Positions 53,869-63,111 of a stretch of DNA of 64,000 bases are shown here, one piece after another. Origin of the DNA: CAIYRG01 sp963747255 (GTDB lineage Bacteria; Pseudomonadota; Alphaproteobacteria; Micropepsales; Micropepsaceae); NCBI GenBank assembly GCA_963747255.1, contig CAVVEG010000002.1:1-64000 (forward strand). Direction: 5' to 3'. The position numbers were made by a program, and so were the translations under genes. Below the pieces are notes generated by a model. It saw only the letters and a program-made list of their open reading frames with translations. It ran no database searches and was not told the origin of the DNA. Positions within the stretch are counted from its first letter, which is position 1, and each line of letters starts with the position of its first letter.

Positions 53869-54625
53869 TTGAGCAACGCAATCTCGGGTGACGTGATTCA
53901 GACCGGCTGTTGTATTGCCGGGGGCGGTCCGGCAGGAAAGAGCCAATGACCCGAATTCGGCGTTTGGGCGCATTGCAGCCGGGGCGGTATTCGTCACGAT
54001 AGACCGCGGCGATTACTGGCAGTGCGCGCTCGTGATCGGCAAAGGCGGCGAGAAGGCGCTGCGGGATGCGGGCCTCGATGCAATTCGCAAACTGCTCACG
54101 CAAATCGCACCGGCTTTTTCGGACCGTGTCACCGAACTGCACAGTTGGGATGACATCAAGCTCCTGACCGTCACCGTCGATCGCCTGCGCCAATGGTATC
54201 GCCCCGGGCTGCTCTGCATTGGCGATAGTGCGCACGCAATGTCCCCAATCGGCGGCGTGGGGATCAATCTTGCAATTCAGGATGCCGTCGCGACGTCAAA
54301 TATTCTCGCCGTCCCTTTGCGGCGCGGCAGGCCTGCACTTGAGGAACTGCGGAAGGTTCAAGGCCGTCGGGAATGGCCAACGCGGGTAACGCAGCGCATG
54401 CAGGTTCTCATGCAAAATCAAATCATCGCTGGCGTATTGCAGTTGACGCACGAACCCGGGATTCCCCTCGCGGTCAGACTGCTCGGCCGATTTTCGCTTC
54501 TGCAGCGTATTCCTGCGCGCCTGATCGGCATCGGCGTCCGGCCGGAGCATGTCCGCTCATCTCTGCGGGCGGTTCCCCGCTCGCCAGCGGGGCAGGAAAT
54601 TGGTTCCACAGATACGCGGATTTGA
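53869..54625 (+). pseudogene. FAD-dependent monooxygenase (UbiH/PHBH type) with a large internal deletion
   Basis: From TTG 53869 a short frame reads SNAISGDVIQTGCCIAGGGPAG, the FAD-binding GxGxxG start of this family, and stops at 53947. In the next frame the middle and C-terminal half continues: GRIAAGAVFVTIDRGDYWQ, SWDDIKLLTVTVDRLRQWY, and the second FAD motif LLCIGDSAHAMSPIGGVGIN, to the normal end RPEHV and beyond. The roughly 180 residues expected between these parts are missing; the junction is near 53937-53941. The product lacks most of the FAD domain and cannot work. The right part is well preserved, so the loss is recent or artefactual. Confidence 0.8.
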
Positions 54626-54729
54626 TCGCCCGTCCAAACGGAACGGTGCGTCAAGGGCCCACGTTTTCACATGCACTGGAACGCGACACCCGGCGGCATG
54701 CCGGTTGAGTGGTTACACAGGAGATACAT

Positions 54730-55212
54730 ATGAGGAAGACACTTGCTTTGACGATCGCCTCGGCCGCCATGGCCGTGAGCGCAGGGCTTGCCGTTCCCGC
54801 GCAGGCCGCGGCGGGGGTCAAGATCGGTGTGCTGACGTGCAGCGAACAGGCGGGTTGGGGCTATATCGTCGGCTCGTCCAAAGCACTGAATTGCCGCTTC
54901 GATCCGGCAAATGGGCCAAGCGAGCACTATACGGGCCGAGTTTCCAAACTCGGGCTGGATATCGGCTACACCAAAAGCGGCGTTCTGACCTGGGACGTTG
55001 TTGCACCGGCTTCCAATTTGCGCCCCGGCTCGCTGCAGGGCACTTACGGCGGACTCCAGGCAAGCGCCAGCATCGGCGCCGGAGCCGGCGCGAATGCTCT
55101 GATTGGCGGCTTTGACCGTTCCATCGCATTGCAGCCGTTAAGCGTGGAAGGTCTCTCCGGCACTAATCTCGCGGCAGGCATCGGCGCCATGGACCTGAAA
55201 TGGAGGGGCTGA
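54730..55212 (+). CDS. DUF992 domain secreted protein
   Basis: A 160-residue protein with a signal peptide (MRKTLALTIASAAMAVSAG, cleavage near AQAAA). The DUF992 pattern is clear: GVKIGVLTCSEQAGWGYIVGSS, a cysteine-containing LNCRFDP, EHYTGRVSKLGLDIGYTKSG, VLTWDVVAPA, LQGTYGGLQASASIGAGAGANALIGG (core GTYGGLQASASIGAGAGAN). The family is almost limited to Alphaproteobacteria; its function is unknown. Two cysteines probably form a disulphide. AGGAG precedes ATG 54730 and a strong terminator follows. Confidence 0.92.
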   Translation: MRKTLALTIASAAMAVSAGLAVPAQAAAGVKIGVLTCSEQAGWGYIVGSSKALNCRFDPANGPSEHYTGRVSKLGLDIGYTKSGVLTWDVVAPASNLRPGSLQGTYGGLQASASIGAGAGANALIGGFDRSIALQPLSVEGLSGTNLAAGIGAMDLKWRG

Positions 55213-55229
55213 TCGTCTCCAGCCTCAAG

Positions 55230-55257
55230 AAAAAGCCCCGCGTCCGCGGGGCTTTTT
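55230..55257. terminator. strong bidirectional Rho-independent terminator
   Basis: AAAAAGCCCCGCG-TCC-GCGGGGCTTTTT: a perfect GC-rich stem flanked by A5 and T5, so it works on both strands. It ends the DUF992 transcript and, from the other side, the sucCD-odhAB-lpd operon; its last base is in the lpd stop codon. Confidence 0.95.
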
Positions 55258-56657
55258 CATATCTGCATGGCCCAGCTGTCGACATTCATTGCCGCCTGAC
55301 GGATCGCTTCAGTCAGCGTCGGATGCGCGTGCGACGTGCGCGCGATATCTTCCGAAGATGCGGCAAATTCCAGAGCGAGTGACGCTTCGCCGATCATGTT
55401 TCCGACATCGGGTCCGATCATGTGGACGCCGAGCACACGATCGGTTTTGGCTTCCGCGACAATCTTGACAAAACCTTCCGTGGTCAGATTGGTTCTCGCG
55501 CGCGCGTTTGCGGTGAAAGGGAATTTGCCCACTTTATAGGCAATTTCTGCCTGCTTCACGTCTTCCTCCGTCTTTCCAACCACCGCGACCTCTGGATAGG
55601 TGTAGATAACGGAGGGGATGGCGTCGTAATTCACGTGGCCCGCGCGGCCCGCAATGCGTTCGGCGCAGGCGACAGCCTCATCTTCCGCCTTGTGGGCGAG
55701 CATCGGCCCGGCGCAAACGTCGCCGATGGCCCAAATGCCCGCGACATTGGTGCGGAAATGGCCGTCCGTCTGAATCACGCCGCCTGCATCACGCTTTACG
55801 CCGAGGTCATCGAGTCCCAGATCATCCGTGTACGCTCTCCGGCCTATTGCGGCGAGTACAATGTCCGCATCCAGTTCCGCCACATCGCCCCCTTTCGCGG
55901 GCTGGACCGTAACAACCAATCCGTTAGTTGATTTTCGAATCCCCGTGACCTTGCTGGAAAGCCGGAAGAACAGACCTTGCCGTTCCAGCAGGCGCCGAAA
56001 CTCGGTTGCCACTTCTGCATCGATGCCCGGCACAATGCGATTCAGAAATTCGATCACTGTGACTTGCGAACCAAGACGACGCCACACGGATCCCAGCTCC
56101 AACCCGATAACTCCGGCCCCAACGACGAGCAGCCGTTTTGGCACCTCTGCCAGGGACAAAGCGCCGGTCGAACTCACGATCTGCTTTTCGTCAATGGCGA
56201 TTCCCGGCAGTGGCGTCGCTTCCGATCCCGTCGCAATCACGATGTGGTCCGTCGCAATCTCGCTTATTCCGGTACTGGCCTGCACCAACACCCGGCCCCG
56301 CGCGATGATCTTTGCACGACCGACAATCCCCTCGACCTTGTTCTTCCGGAACAGGAACGTGATTCCTCTGGTGAGTTGCCCCACCACCTGTTCTTTGTGG
56401 GCCATCATGGCGGGCAGATCGATGCCCAGATTTCCCGCAATGCCCAGCTTCGGGAAATCCTTGCGTGCATGTTCGTAAAGTTCGGTTGCGTTCAGAAGGG
56501 CCTTGGATGGAATGCAGCCGACGTTCAGGCAGGTGCCGCCAAAGGCGCCACGATCGTCCACGCAAGCCACCGACAATCCCAGTTGCCCCAGACGGATGGC
56601 GCAATTGTAGCCGCCCGGACCACCACCTATGACGACAACGTCGAAGCGATCCGTCAT
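55257..56657 (-). CDS. lpd: dihydrolipoyl dehydrogenase (E3)
   Basis: FAD flavoprotein that re-oxidises the lipoyl groups of the 2-oxoglutarate dehydrogenase complex. The 466-residue chain has the FAD motif VVVIGGGPGGYNCAIRLGQ, the redox disulphide GGTCLNVGCIPSK, the NAD motif LVVGAGVIGLELGSVWRRLG, the second FAD region GIWAIGDVCAGPMLAHKAEDE, and the C-terminal His-Glu dyad SHAHPTLTEA. Last gene of the operon, nine bases after odhB. Confidence 0.97.
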   Translation of the reverse strand: MTDRFDVVVIGGGPGGYNCAIRLGQLGLSVACVDDRGAFGGTCLNVGCIPSKALLNATELYEHARKDFPKLGIAGNLGIDLPAMMAHKEQVVGQLTRGITFLFRKNKVEGIVGRAKIIARGRVLVQASTGISEIATDHIVIATGSEATPLPGIAIDEKQIVSSTGALSLAEVPKRLLVVGAGVIGLELGSVWRRLGSQVTVIEFLNRIVPGIDAEVATEFRRLLERQGLFFRLSSKVTGIRKSTNGLVVTVQPAKGGDVAELDADIVLAAIGRRAYTDDLGLDDLGVKRDAGGVIQTDGHFRTNVAGIWAIGDVCAGPMLAHKAEDEAVACAERIAGRAGHVNYDAIPSVIYTYPEVAVVGKTEEDVKQAEIAYKVGKFPFTANARARTNLTTEGFVKIVAEAKTDRVLGVHMIGPDVGNMIGEASLALEFAASSEDIARTSHAHPTLTEAIRQAAMNVDSWAMQI

Positions 56658-56666
56658 CTGCCCTGC

Positions 56667-57873
56667 TTATAAACCGAGCAACAGGCGCTGCGGGTCCTCG
56701 ATATTCTCCTTTACCCGAACAAGGAATGTCACCGCTTCGCGCCCATCCACCAGACGGTGGTCATAAGAGAGCGCGAGATACATCATCGGGCGGATTTCAA
56801 TTTTTTCGCCGATCGCCACAGGGCGAGTCTGGATCTTGTGCATGCCAAGAATGCCGGTCTGCGGCATGTTCAAAATCGGCGTTGACATCAGCGAGCCGAA
56901 CACACCGCCATTGCTGATGGTAAAAGTCCCACCGAGCAATTCTTCCAGCTTCAGCTTGTTATCGCGCGCCCTAAAACCGAGCTCGGCTATTCGCTGTTCG
57001 ATTTCTACGAGCGAAAGAACGTCGGCGTCGCGCAGCACCGGCACCACGAGGCCCCGCTCCGTGGAAACCGCCACACCTATGTCGTAGTAATGCTTGTAAA
57101 CAATATCGTCGCCGTCGATTTCGGCGTTCACCGAAGGTATTTCCTTCAGCGCCGCGATGCATGCCTTGACGAAAACGCCCATGAAGCCCAGCCGGACTCC
57201 GTGTTTCTTTTCGAATTCATTCTTGTATGCCGCACGCAATTCCATGATCCGCGACATATCGGCTTCGTTGAACGTCGTGAGCTGGGCGGCAATTTCCTGC
57301 GACTCTTTCAGGCGCAGGGCGATGGTGCGGCGAAGTCGCGACATCGGGACGCGCTGTTCGCGCTCTGCATTGATCCGCGCCGCCCGCACTTCAGCGGTGA
57401 GCGCCACAGGCGCCGCAGCGGTCATCTTTGTGCGGATTTCTGCCGCCGCCAGCGCGTCCGCTTTGGTCACCTGACCTCGCTTTCCTGATCCGGCGATCTT
57501 TGCCACATCAATGTGTTCCTCCTCCGCGATCCGGCGAACCGAAGGCGGAGGCGGAGGCGGAGCGGGTGCAACCGATGCGGATTCCTTTTTCTTTTGGAGC
57601 GGCCGCTTTGGCCGACGACACGCCGACGGCCGTTCCGCTCTGGGAAACCTGGCCAAGCACGGATCCAACAGAGACCGTCCCGCCCTGGGGTACTTCGATA
57701 TGTTCAAGAACGCCTGCCGCGGGTGATGGTACTTCGATGTTCACCTTGTCGGTTTCAAGTTCGACAACAGGCTCGTCCTGTTTGACGGTATCGCCTTCCC
57801 GCTTCAACCAACGCGCGATCGTCGCCTCGGTAACCGATTCCCCCATCGCCGGCACTTTGATCTCGATGCTCAT
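56667..57873 (-). CDS. odhB: 2-oxoglutarate dehydrogenase E2 (dihydrolipoyl succinyltransferase), interrupted by one +1 frameshift
   Basis: Core subunit of the 2-oxoglutarate dehydrogenase complex. From ATG 57873 the lipoyl domain reads EIKVPAMGESVTEATIARWL and VVELETDKVNIEV with the lipoylated Lys. The frame goes wrong in the Ala/Pro linker. Removing one T from the T5 run at 57586-57590 joins it to ESASVAPAPPPPPPSVRRI. The peripheral-subunit-binding domain (HIDVAKIAGSGKRGQVTKAD) and the catalytic domain ending SYDHRLVDGREAVTFLVRV follow. Length is 3n+1. The poly-proline linker is a natural feature of E2. Confidence 0.94.
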
Positions 57874-57909
57874 CACGGCCTCTCTGCCGGCCGGAACCGG
57901 CAATTCTGT

Positions 57910-60780
57910 TCATAATGTCAGCGCTTCTTCGAGCAGCGCATCAAGCTCCGTCTGATGCTGTTTCATCTGACCCGCCGCAGGAGAGGCGGAGGCCTTCCGC
58001 CCGGTGTAATGCAACGGGCCTTTGCGTCCCAACTCCTCCAGAACGCTTTCGATGCAAGGCGCGATGAAACTCCATGCGCCCTGATTCTTCGGCTCTTCCT
58101 GACACCAGATGATCTCGGCTGCGGGAAATCGCGTCAATTCATCGGTCAGCGCAAGTCCGGGGAACGGATAAAGCTGTTCCAGTCGGAGGATCTGAATCTG
58201 CGGCTGTTTGCGCTTTTCGCGCTGTTCGAACAGATCGTAATACACCTTCCCGGAGCACAGCACGACCCGCCGGATCTGTTCGTCCGGCACCAGTTCGATG
58301 GTGCTTCCCGGATCGCTCTTTGCATCATCGGCGAGCACGCGATGAAAGGAAGAACCTGGGCCGAATTCCGCCAGCTTCGATACCGCCCGTTTATGGCGCA
58401 GCAGCGACTTCGGAGTCATGAGCACCAGCGGCTTCCGGAAATTGCGATGCATCTGCCGCCGCAGCACATGGAAGTAATTTGCCGGCGTAGTGCAATAAGC
58501 CACCTGCATGTTGTCGTCTGCGCAAAGTTGCAAAAATCTCTCCATGCGCGCGGACGAGTGTTCCGGACCCTGGCCTTCAAACCCGTGCGGGAGCAGCAGG
58601 ACCAGACCCGACATCCGCAACCATTTCATCTCGCCCGAGGCGATGAACTGATCGATAAAGACTTGAGCCCCGTTGGCAAAATCGCCGAACTGGGCTTCCC
58701 AGAGAACGAGAGCCCTGGGTTCGGCGAGGCTGTATCCATATTCAAATCCAACCACCGCTTCTTCCGACAGCAGCGAGTCCACGACTTCAAACTCCGCCTG
58801 GCCATCGCGAATGTGATTGAGTGGAACGTAGCGTTCCTCATTCTCCTGATCGACCAGGGCCGAATGCCGTTGCGAGAAGGTGCCTCGGGATGAATCCTGG
58901 CCGGACAGCCGCACCGGACAACCCTCATCCAGGAGCGTGCCGAATGCCAATGCTTCACCGGTCGACCAATCGACGCCTTCACCCGTCTCGATCATTTCCC
59001 GTTTCGCCTGAATCAGACGCGCGATGGTCTTATGCGCGCGAAAGCCATCCGGCAGCCGGGAAATTGCCTCTCCGATGCGCTTCAGCGAATCGGTTTCGAC
59101 ATCCGTCGTGCCGCGCCGGTCGCCGCGCGGCGCCCTTTCGAGTCCCGTCCAGCGTCCGTCCAGCCAGTCGGCTTTGTTCGGCAGATGTGACTGTGCAGCC
59201 TCGAACTCGTCTTCCAGGCGTTGACGGAATGCAGCAATCGACGCATCCAATTCCCCTTCGGTAATCACCCCTCCTTCGATCAGCCGTTTGGAATAGATAT
59301 CGAGAGTGGTCTGATGGCTCCGGATCGCCCGGTACATCAAAGGCTGCGTGAAGGACGGTTCATCGCCTTCGTTATGGCCAAACCGCCGGTAGCAGAACAT
59401 GTCCACCACCACGTCCTTGTGGAACAGTTGGCGGAACTCGGTCGCAATGCGTGCGCAATGCACGACCGCTTCCGGATCGTCGCCGTTCACATGCAAAATC
59501 GGCGCCTGCACCATCAGGGCCACATCCGAGGGGTATGGAGAAGAGCGGGCAAATGCAGGCGCCGTCGTGAAGCCGATCTGGTTGTTGACGACAAAGTGGA
59601 CTGTGCCGCCCGTGCGGAAGCCCTTGGTCCCCGACATCGCAAAGCACTCGGCTACGACGCCCTGTCCGGCGAAGGCCGCGTCGCCATGCAGCAACAGCGT
59701 CATGACCGATGCGCGCGAAATTTTGTCAGCGTACTGAAACTGCTTCGCCCGGCACTTGCCGAGCGCCACCGGATCCACCGCTTCAAGATGGGAGGGATTC
59801 GCCGTCAGCGAAAGATGAACGCTGTTGCCGTCGAATTCGCGGTCGGACGATGCGCCGAGATGATACTTGACATCGCCAGAGCCCTGGACGTCGGAAGGCT
59901 TGGCGGACCCACCCTGAAATTCATGGAAAAGCTGGCGATAGGGCTTCCCCATCACATTGGCCAAAACATTCAGGCGGCCACGATGCGACATTCCGATCAC
60001 GATCTCTTTCACGCCGAGTTTGCCGCCACGTTTGATGATTTGCTCCAGCGCCGGAACCATCGATTCTCCGCCGTCGAGTCCGAACCGTTTGGTCCCGACA
60101 AATTTAACAGCGCAGAATTTCTCGAAGACCTCCGCCTGGATGAGTTTGTCGAGGATGCCGCGCTTGCCCTCGGCAGTGAACGTGACCGGGTTACCCATTT
60201 CAATCCGGCGCTGCAGCCAATCGCGCTGTTCGGGATCGGTGATGTGCATATATTCATAACCGATCGTTCCGCAGTAAGTGCGCCGCAGGATGTCCGCCAG
60301 CTCGCGCGGGCTCGCGGTTTCGCAGCCCATCACCCCATCGATGAAGATGGGCCGGTCGAGATCGCGATCGGAAAAGCCATAAAATGAGGTCCGAAGCTGC
60401 GGCAGTGGCTTTGGTTTGCTGAGCTTCAGAGGATCGAGATCAGCCTCGCGATGGCCCGTGACACGATAGGCGCGTACCAGTTGAATGGCACGAATCGACG
60501 CCTGCGCGTCAGCCCCGCCTGCTGCAGCAATCGGGGCAGTCGTGGATTTTTCAGCCGACTCGCGTCGCATCTGTGGCGGCAATTCAACCGGACGCCCATC
60601 CTCCAGTGCCTGGAAGAATGTCCGCCACGTCCCGTCCACGGACGCAGGATCCTGAAGAAACTGCTCGTATAGCGACTCGATGAAGTGAGCGTTGCTGCCG
60701 CTGAGAAAGGAGGTCGCCGTGAGAACTGCGTTTGACGAGAGAGTTGGGGTTCTGCCGTTCTTTTTGGATACTGCGGTCAT
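57910..60780 (-). CDS. odhA: 2-oxoglutarate dehydrogenase E1 component
   Basis: Thiamine-diphosphate-dependent decarboxylase of the complex, 956 residues. The N-terminus SFLSGSNAHFIESLYEQFLQDP, IGMSHRGRLNVLANV, the ThDP/Mg site GDAAFAGQGVVAE, FVVNNQIGFTT, and the C-terminal transketolase-like part (RGTFSQRHSALVDQ, LLPHGFEGQGPEHSSAR) are all intact. It carries the N-terminal segment used for E2/E3 binding. Located between sucD (134-base gap) and odhB (36-base gap). Confidence 0.97.
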   Translation of the reverse strand: MTAVSKKNGRTPTLSSNAVLTATSFLSGSNAHFIESLYEQFLQDPASVDGTWRTFFQALEDGRPVELPPQMRRESAEKSTTAPIAAAGGADAQASIRAIQLVRAYRVTGHREADLDPLKLSKPKPLPQLRTSFYGFSDRDLDRPIFIDGVMGCETASPRELADILRRTYCGTIGYEYMHITDPEQRDWLQRRIEMGNPVTFTAEGKRGILDKLIQAEVFEKFCAVKFVGTKRFGLDGGESMVPALEQIIKRGGKLGVKEIVIGMSHRGRLNVLANVMGKPYRQLFHEFQGGSAKPSDVQGSGDVKYHLGASSDREFDGNSVHLSLTANPSHLEAVDPVALGKCRAKQFQYADKISRASVMTLLLHGDAAFAGQGVVAECFAMSGTKGFRTGGTVHFVVNNQIGFTTAPAFARSSPYPSDVALMVQAPILHVNGDDPEAVVHCARIATEFRQLFHKDVVVDMFCYRRFGHNEGDEPSFTQPLMYRAIRSHQTTLDIYSKRLIEGGVITEGELDASIAAFRQRLEDEFEAAQSHLPNKADWLDGRWTGLERAPRGDRRGTTDVETDSLKRIGEAISRLPDGFRAHKTIARLIQAKREMIETGEGVDWSTGEALAFGTLLDEGCPVRLSGQDSSRGTFSQRHSALVDQENEERYVPLNHIRDGQAEFEVVDSLLSEEAVVGFEYGYSLAEPRALVLWEAQFGDFANGAQVFIDQFIASGEMKWLRMSGLVLLLPHGFEGQGPEHSSARMERFLQLCADDNMQVAYCTTPANYFHVLRRQMHRNFRKPLVLMTPKSLLRHKRAVSKLAEFGPGSSFHRVLADDAKSDPGSTIELVPDEQIRRVVLCSGKVYYDLFEQREKRKQPQIQILRLEQLYPFPGLALTDELTRFPAAEIIWCQEEPKNQGAWSFIAPCIESVLEELGRKGPLHYTGRKASASPAAGQMKQHQTELDALLEEALTL

Positions 60781-60914
60781 TTTTGGACCCGGGGGAAAAT
60801 TTCGCGTGCCGGAACGCCGTTTTGCAGCTCCGTTCGGGCGACTGCGGAGAGACTCAAATGCGATTCGGTCAAGCCGTGTGATAGGGGCAAAGCGACACTT
60901 ATTCCAGAACTGTG

Positions 60915-61796
60915 TCAGTTTTGGTGCGACAGAAGCTCCAGCAGCGTGGTTCCAAGCGCGGCCGGATTCAAGGAGATACGTATCCCCGCCGAGCGCATGG
61001 CCTCGATTTTCGATGCGGCATCCCCTTTTCCGCCACTGATGATGGCCCCTGCATGTCCCATTCGCCGCCCAGGCGGCGCCGTGACCCCGGCAATGAAACC
61101 GACCATCGGTTTTTTGATCCTGGACCGTTTCAGAAATTCTGCTGCACTTTCTTCGGCATTGCCCCCGATCTCCCCAATCATGATCATCGACTGCGTCTCG
61201 GGATCGCCCAAAAACCTTTCAAGTACGTCAACAAATTCGGTACCTTTGACGGGATCGCCACCGATTCCGACACAGGTGGATTGCCCGAGTCCCGCAGCGG
61301 TGGTCTGCGCCACGGCCTCATAGGTCAGAGTTCCGGAACGCGACACAATCCCGACCGAACCGCGCCGGTGGATGTGCCCTGGCATGATCCCGATTTTGCA
61401 CTCGCCGGGCGTGATGACGCCGGGACAATTCGGGCCGATCAGGCGTGAAGACGAGCCGCACAGGGCCCGCTTGACCCGAACCATATCAAGCACTGGAATG
61501 CCTTCAGTGATACAGACGATGAGTTCGATCCCGGCATCGATCGCTTCCAGGATGGCGTCACCTGCGAATGGTGGTGGAACATAGATCGCGGATGCCGTCG
61601 CGCCTGTCGCCTCCTTCGCCTGACGGACCGTGTCGAAGACCGGTAGCCCGAGGTGCGTGCGGCCGCCTTTGCCAGGAGAAACGCCGCCCACCATTTTGGT
61701 GCCATAGGCGATGGCCTGTTCCGAATGGAACGTTCCCTGGGCTCCGGTAAATCCCTGGCAGATCACCCTTGTATCTCTGTTAACCAGAATGGACAT
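60915..61796 (-). CDS. sucD: succinyl-CoA ligase alpha subunit
   Basis: Alpha subunit that binds CoA and is phosphorylated on a histidine. ATG 61796 starts SILVNRDTRVICQGFTGAQGTFH; further marks are GGVSPGKGGRTHLGLPVF, RLIGPNCPGVITPGECKIG, SRSGTLTYEAVAQTT, GGDPVKGTEFVDVL, and the phospho-His in RRMGHAGAIISGGKG. 293 residues is standard. Start lies one base after the stop codon of sucC, so the subunits are coupled. Confidence 0.97.
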   Translation of the reverse strand: MSILVNRDTRVICQGFTGAQGTFHSEQAIAYGTKMVGGVSPGKGGRTHLGLPVFDTVRQAKEATGATASAIYVPPPFAGDAILEAIDAGIELIVCITEGIPVLDMVRVKRALCGSSSRLIGPNCPGVITPGECKIGIMPGHIHRRGSVGIVSRSGTLTYEAVAQTTAAGLGQSTCVGIGGDPVKGTEFVDVLERFLGDPETQSMIMIGEIGGNAEESAAEFLKRSRIKKPMVGFIAGVTAPPGRRMGHAGAIISGGKGDAASKIEAMRSAGIRISLNPAALGTTLLELLSHQN

Positions 61797-61797
61797 G

Positions 61798-62964
61798 TCA
61801 GCGGCTCTTGACCTGGGCCACGATTTTTTCCGCGGCATCCGCAAGATCGCTTGCGGAGATAATCGGAAGTCCGGATTCCGCAAGAATGGCGCGGCCCTTT
61901 TCAACGTTTGTGCCTTCCAGCCTGACCACAAGCGGGACGGACAGAGAAACCTCCCTGGCCGCTTCGACAATGCCGTTCGCGATGATGTCGCAACGCATGA
62001 TGCCGCCGAAGATGTTGACCAGAATTCCCTTCACTCCGGGATCCGAAAGGATGATCTTCAGCGCGGCAGTGACCTTCTCTCGCGATGCGCCGCCTCCGAC
62101 ATCCAGAAAATTGGCCGGAGCCGCGCCGTAGAGCTTGATGATGTCCATTGTGGCCATGGCAAGACCTGCGCCATTGACCATGCATCCGATTGAGCCATCG
62201 AGCTTCACATAATTGAGGTCGTATTTTGCAGCTTCGCGCTCCGTCGGGTCTTCCTCGTCAGGATCGCGCAGTTGCACGAGATCGGGATGCCGGAACAGCG
62301 CGTTGTCATCGAATACAACTTTGGCATCCAGGCAAATCGGTTGGCCGTCGCCGGTCAGCACAAGGGGATTGATTTCCAGCAGGCTCATGTCCGTGGCCAC
62401 AAAGGCGGCATATAGCGCTTCGATGGCTTGCCTGAGGCGATTGGACGATTCTCCCTTCACATCCAATAAAGCAGCGATTCCGCGCGCGGTGTATGCGCTG
62501 AACCCCGCGGCAGGATCATTTCTGAAGGTTCGAATGGCTTTGGGCGTGTGTCTTGCCACTTCCTCAATGTCCATTCCGCCCGCGGGGGAGGCTATGAAGG
62601 AAATTGTCGCGCTTTCGCGGTCAACGAGAGCGGAAAGATAAAATTCGCGGGCAATGTCACAGGCATCCTCAATATAGAGACGCCGCACCACGCGACCATG
62701 GGGACCGGTTTGCGGGGTCACCAGTGTCATGCCGATCATCCGCTCCGCTTCCCGTTTCACCTGATCGAGCGAACCGACAACTTTCACACCGCCGCCTTTT
62801 CCGCGGCCACCGGCATGGATTTGCGCCTTTACCACCCATTTCGGGCCTGGCAATTCGCGGGCTGCGGCAGCCGCCTCGTCAACGGATCCCGCCGGGTAAC
62901 CGCGCAGCAGAGGGACTCCAAAGGTGCGAAGCACCTCTTTGGCCTGAAATTCGTGGATGTTCAT
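61798..62964 (-). CDS. sucC: succinyl-CoA ligase beta subunit
   Basis: ADP/GDP-binding beta subunit, 388 residues. ATG 62964 starts NIHEFQAKEVLRTFGVPLLRG. The ATP-grasp region has WVVKAQIHAGGRGKGGGVKVV, metal/nucleotide residues in LLEINPLVLT, and the catalytic end GSIGCMVNGAGLAMATMDI, FLDVGGGAS and VNIFGGIMRCDIIA. First gene visible of sucC-sucD-odhA-odhB-lpd; no mdh is found upstream within the window. Confidence 0.97.
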   Translation of the reverse strand: MNIHEFQAKEVLRTFGVPLLRGYPAGSVDEAAAAARELPGPKWVVKAQIHAGGRGKGGGVKVVGSLDQVKREAERMIGMTLVTPQTGPHGRVVRRLYIEDACDIAREFYLSALVDRESATISFIASPAGGMDIEEVARHTPKAIRTFRNDPAAGFSAYTARGIAALLDVKGESSNRLRQAIEALYAAFVATDMSLLEINPLVLTGDGQPICLDAKVVFDDNALFRHPDLVQLRDPDEEDPTEREAAKYDLNYVKLDGSIGCMVNGAGLAMATMDIIKLYGAAPANFLDVGGGASREKVTAALKIILSDPGVKGILVNIFGGIMRCDIIANGIVEAAREVSLSVPLVVRLEGTNVEKGRAILAESGLPIISASDLADAAEKIVAQVKSR

Positions 62965-63111
62965 AAAATTCCGGATGGTCGTGGGCGGCGGGAATTTAAC
63001 AGTCAGACCTGGTTCCACAAGTCCGCGCTTGCCTGAAAAGCAAAAGTTTCATCATGCCACCGGGTCGCGGCACCGTTCGCGTGACTCGAAAACGTCTGTT
63101 TGCACCGCGCT

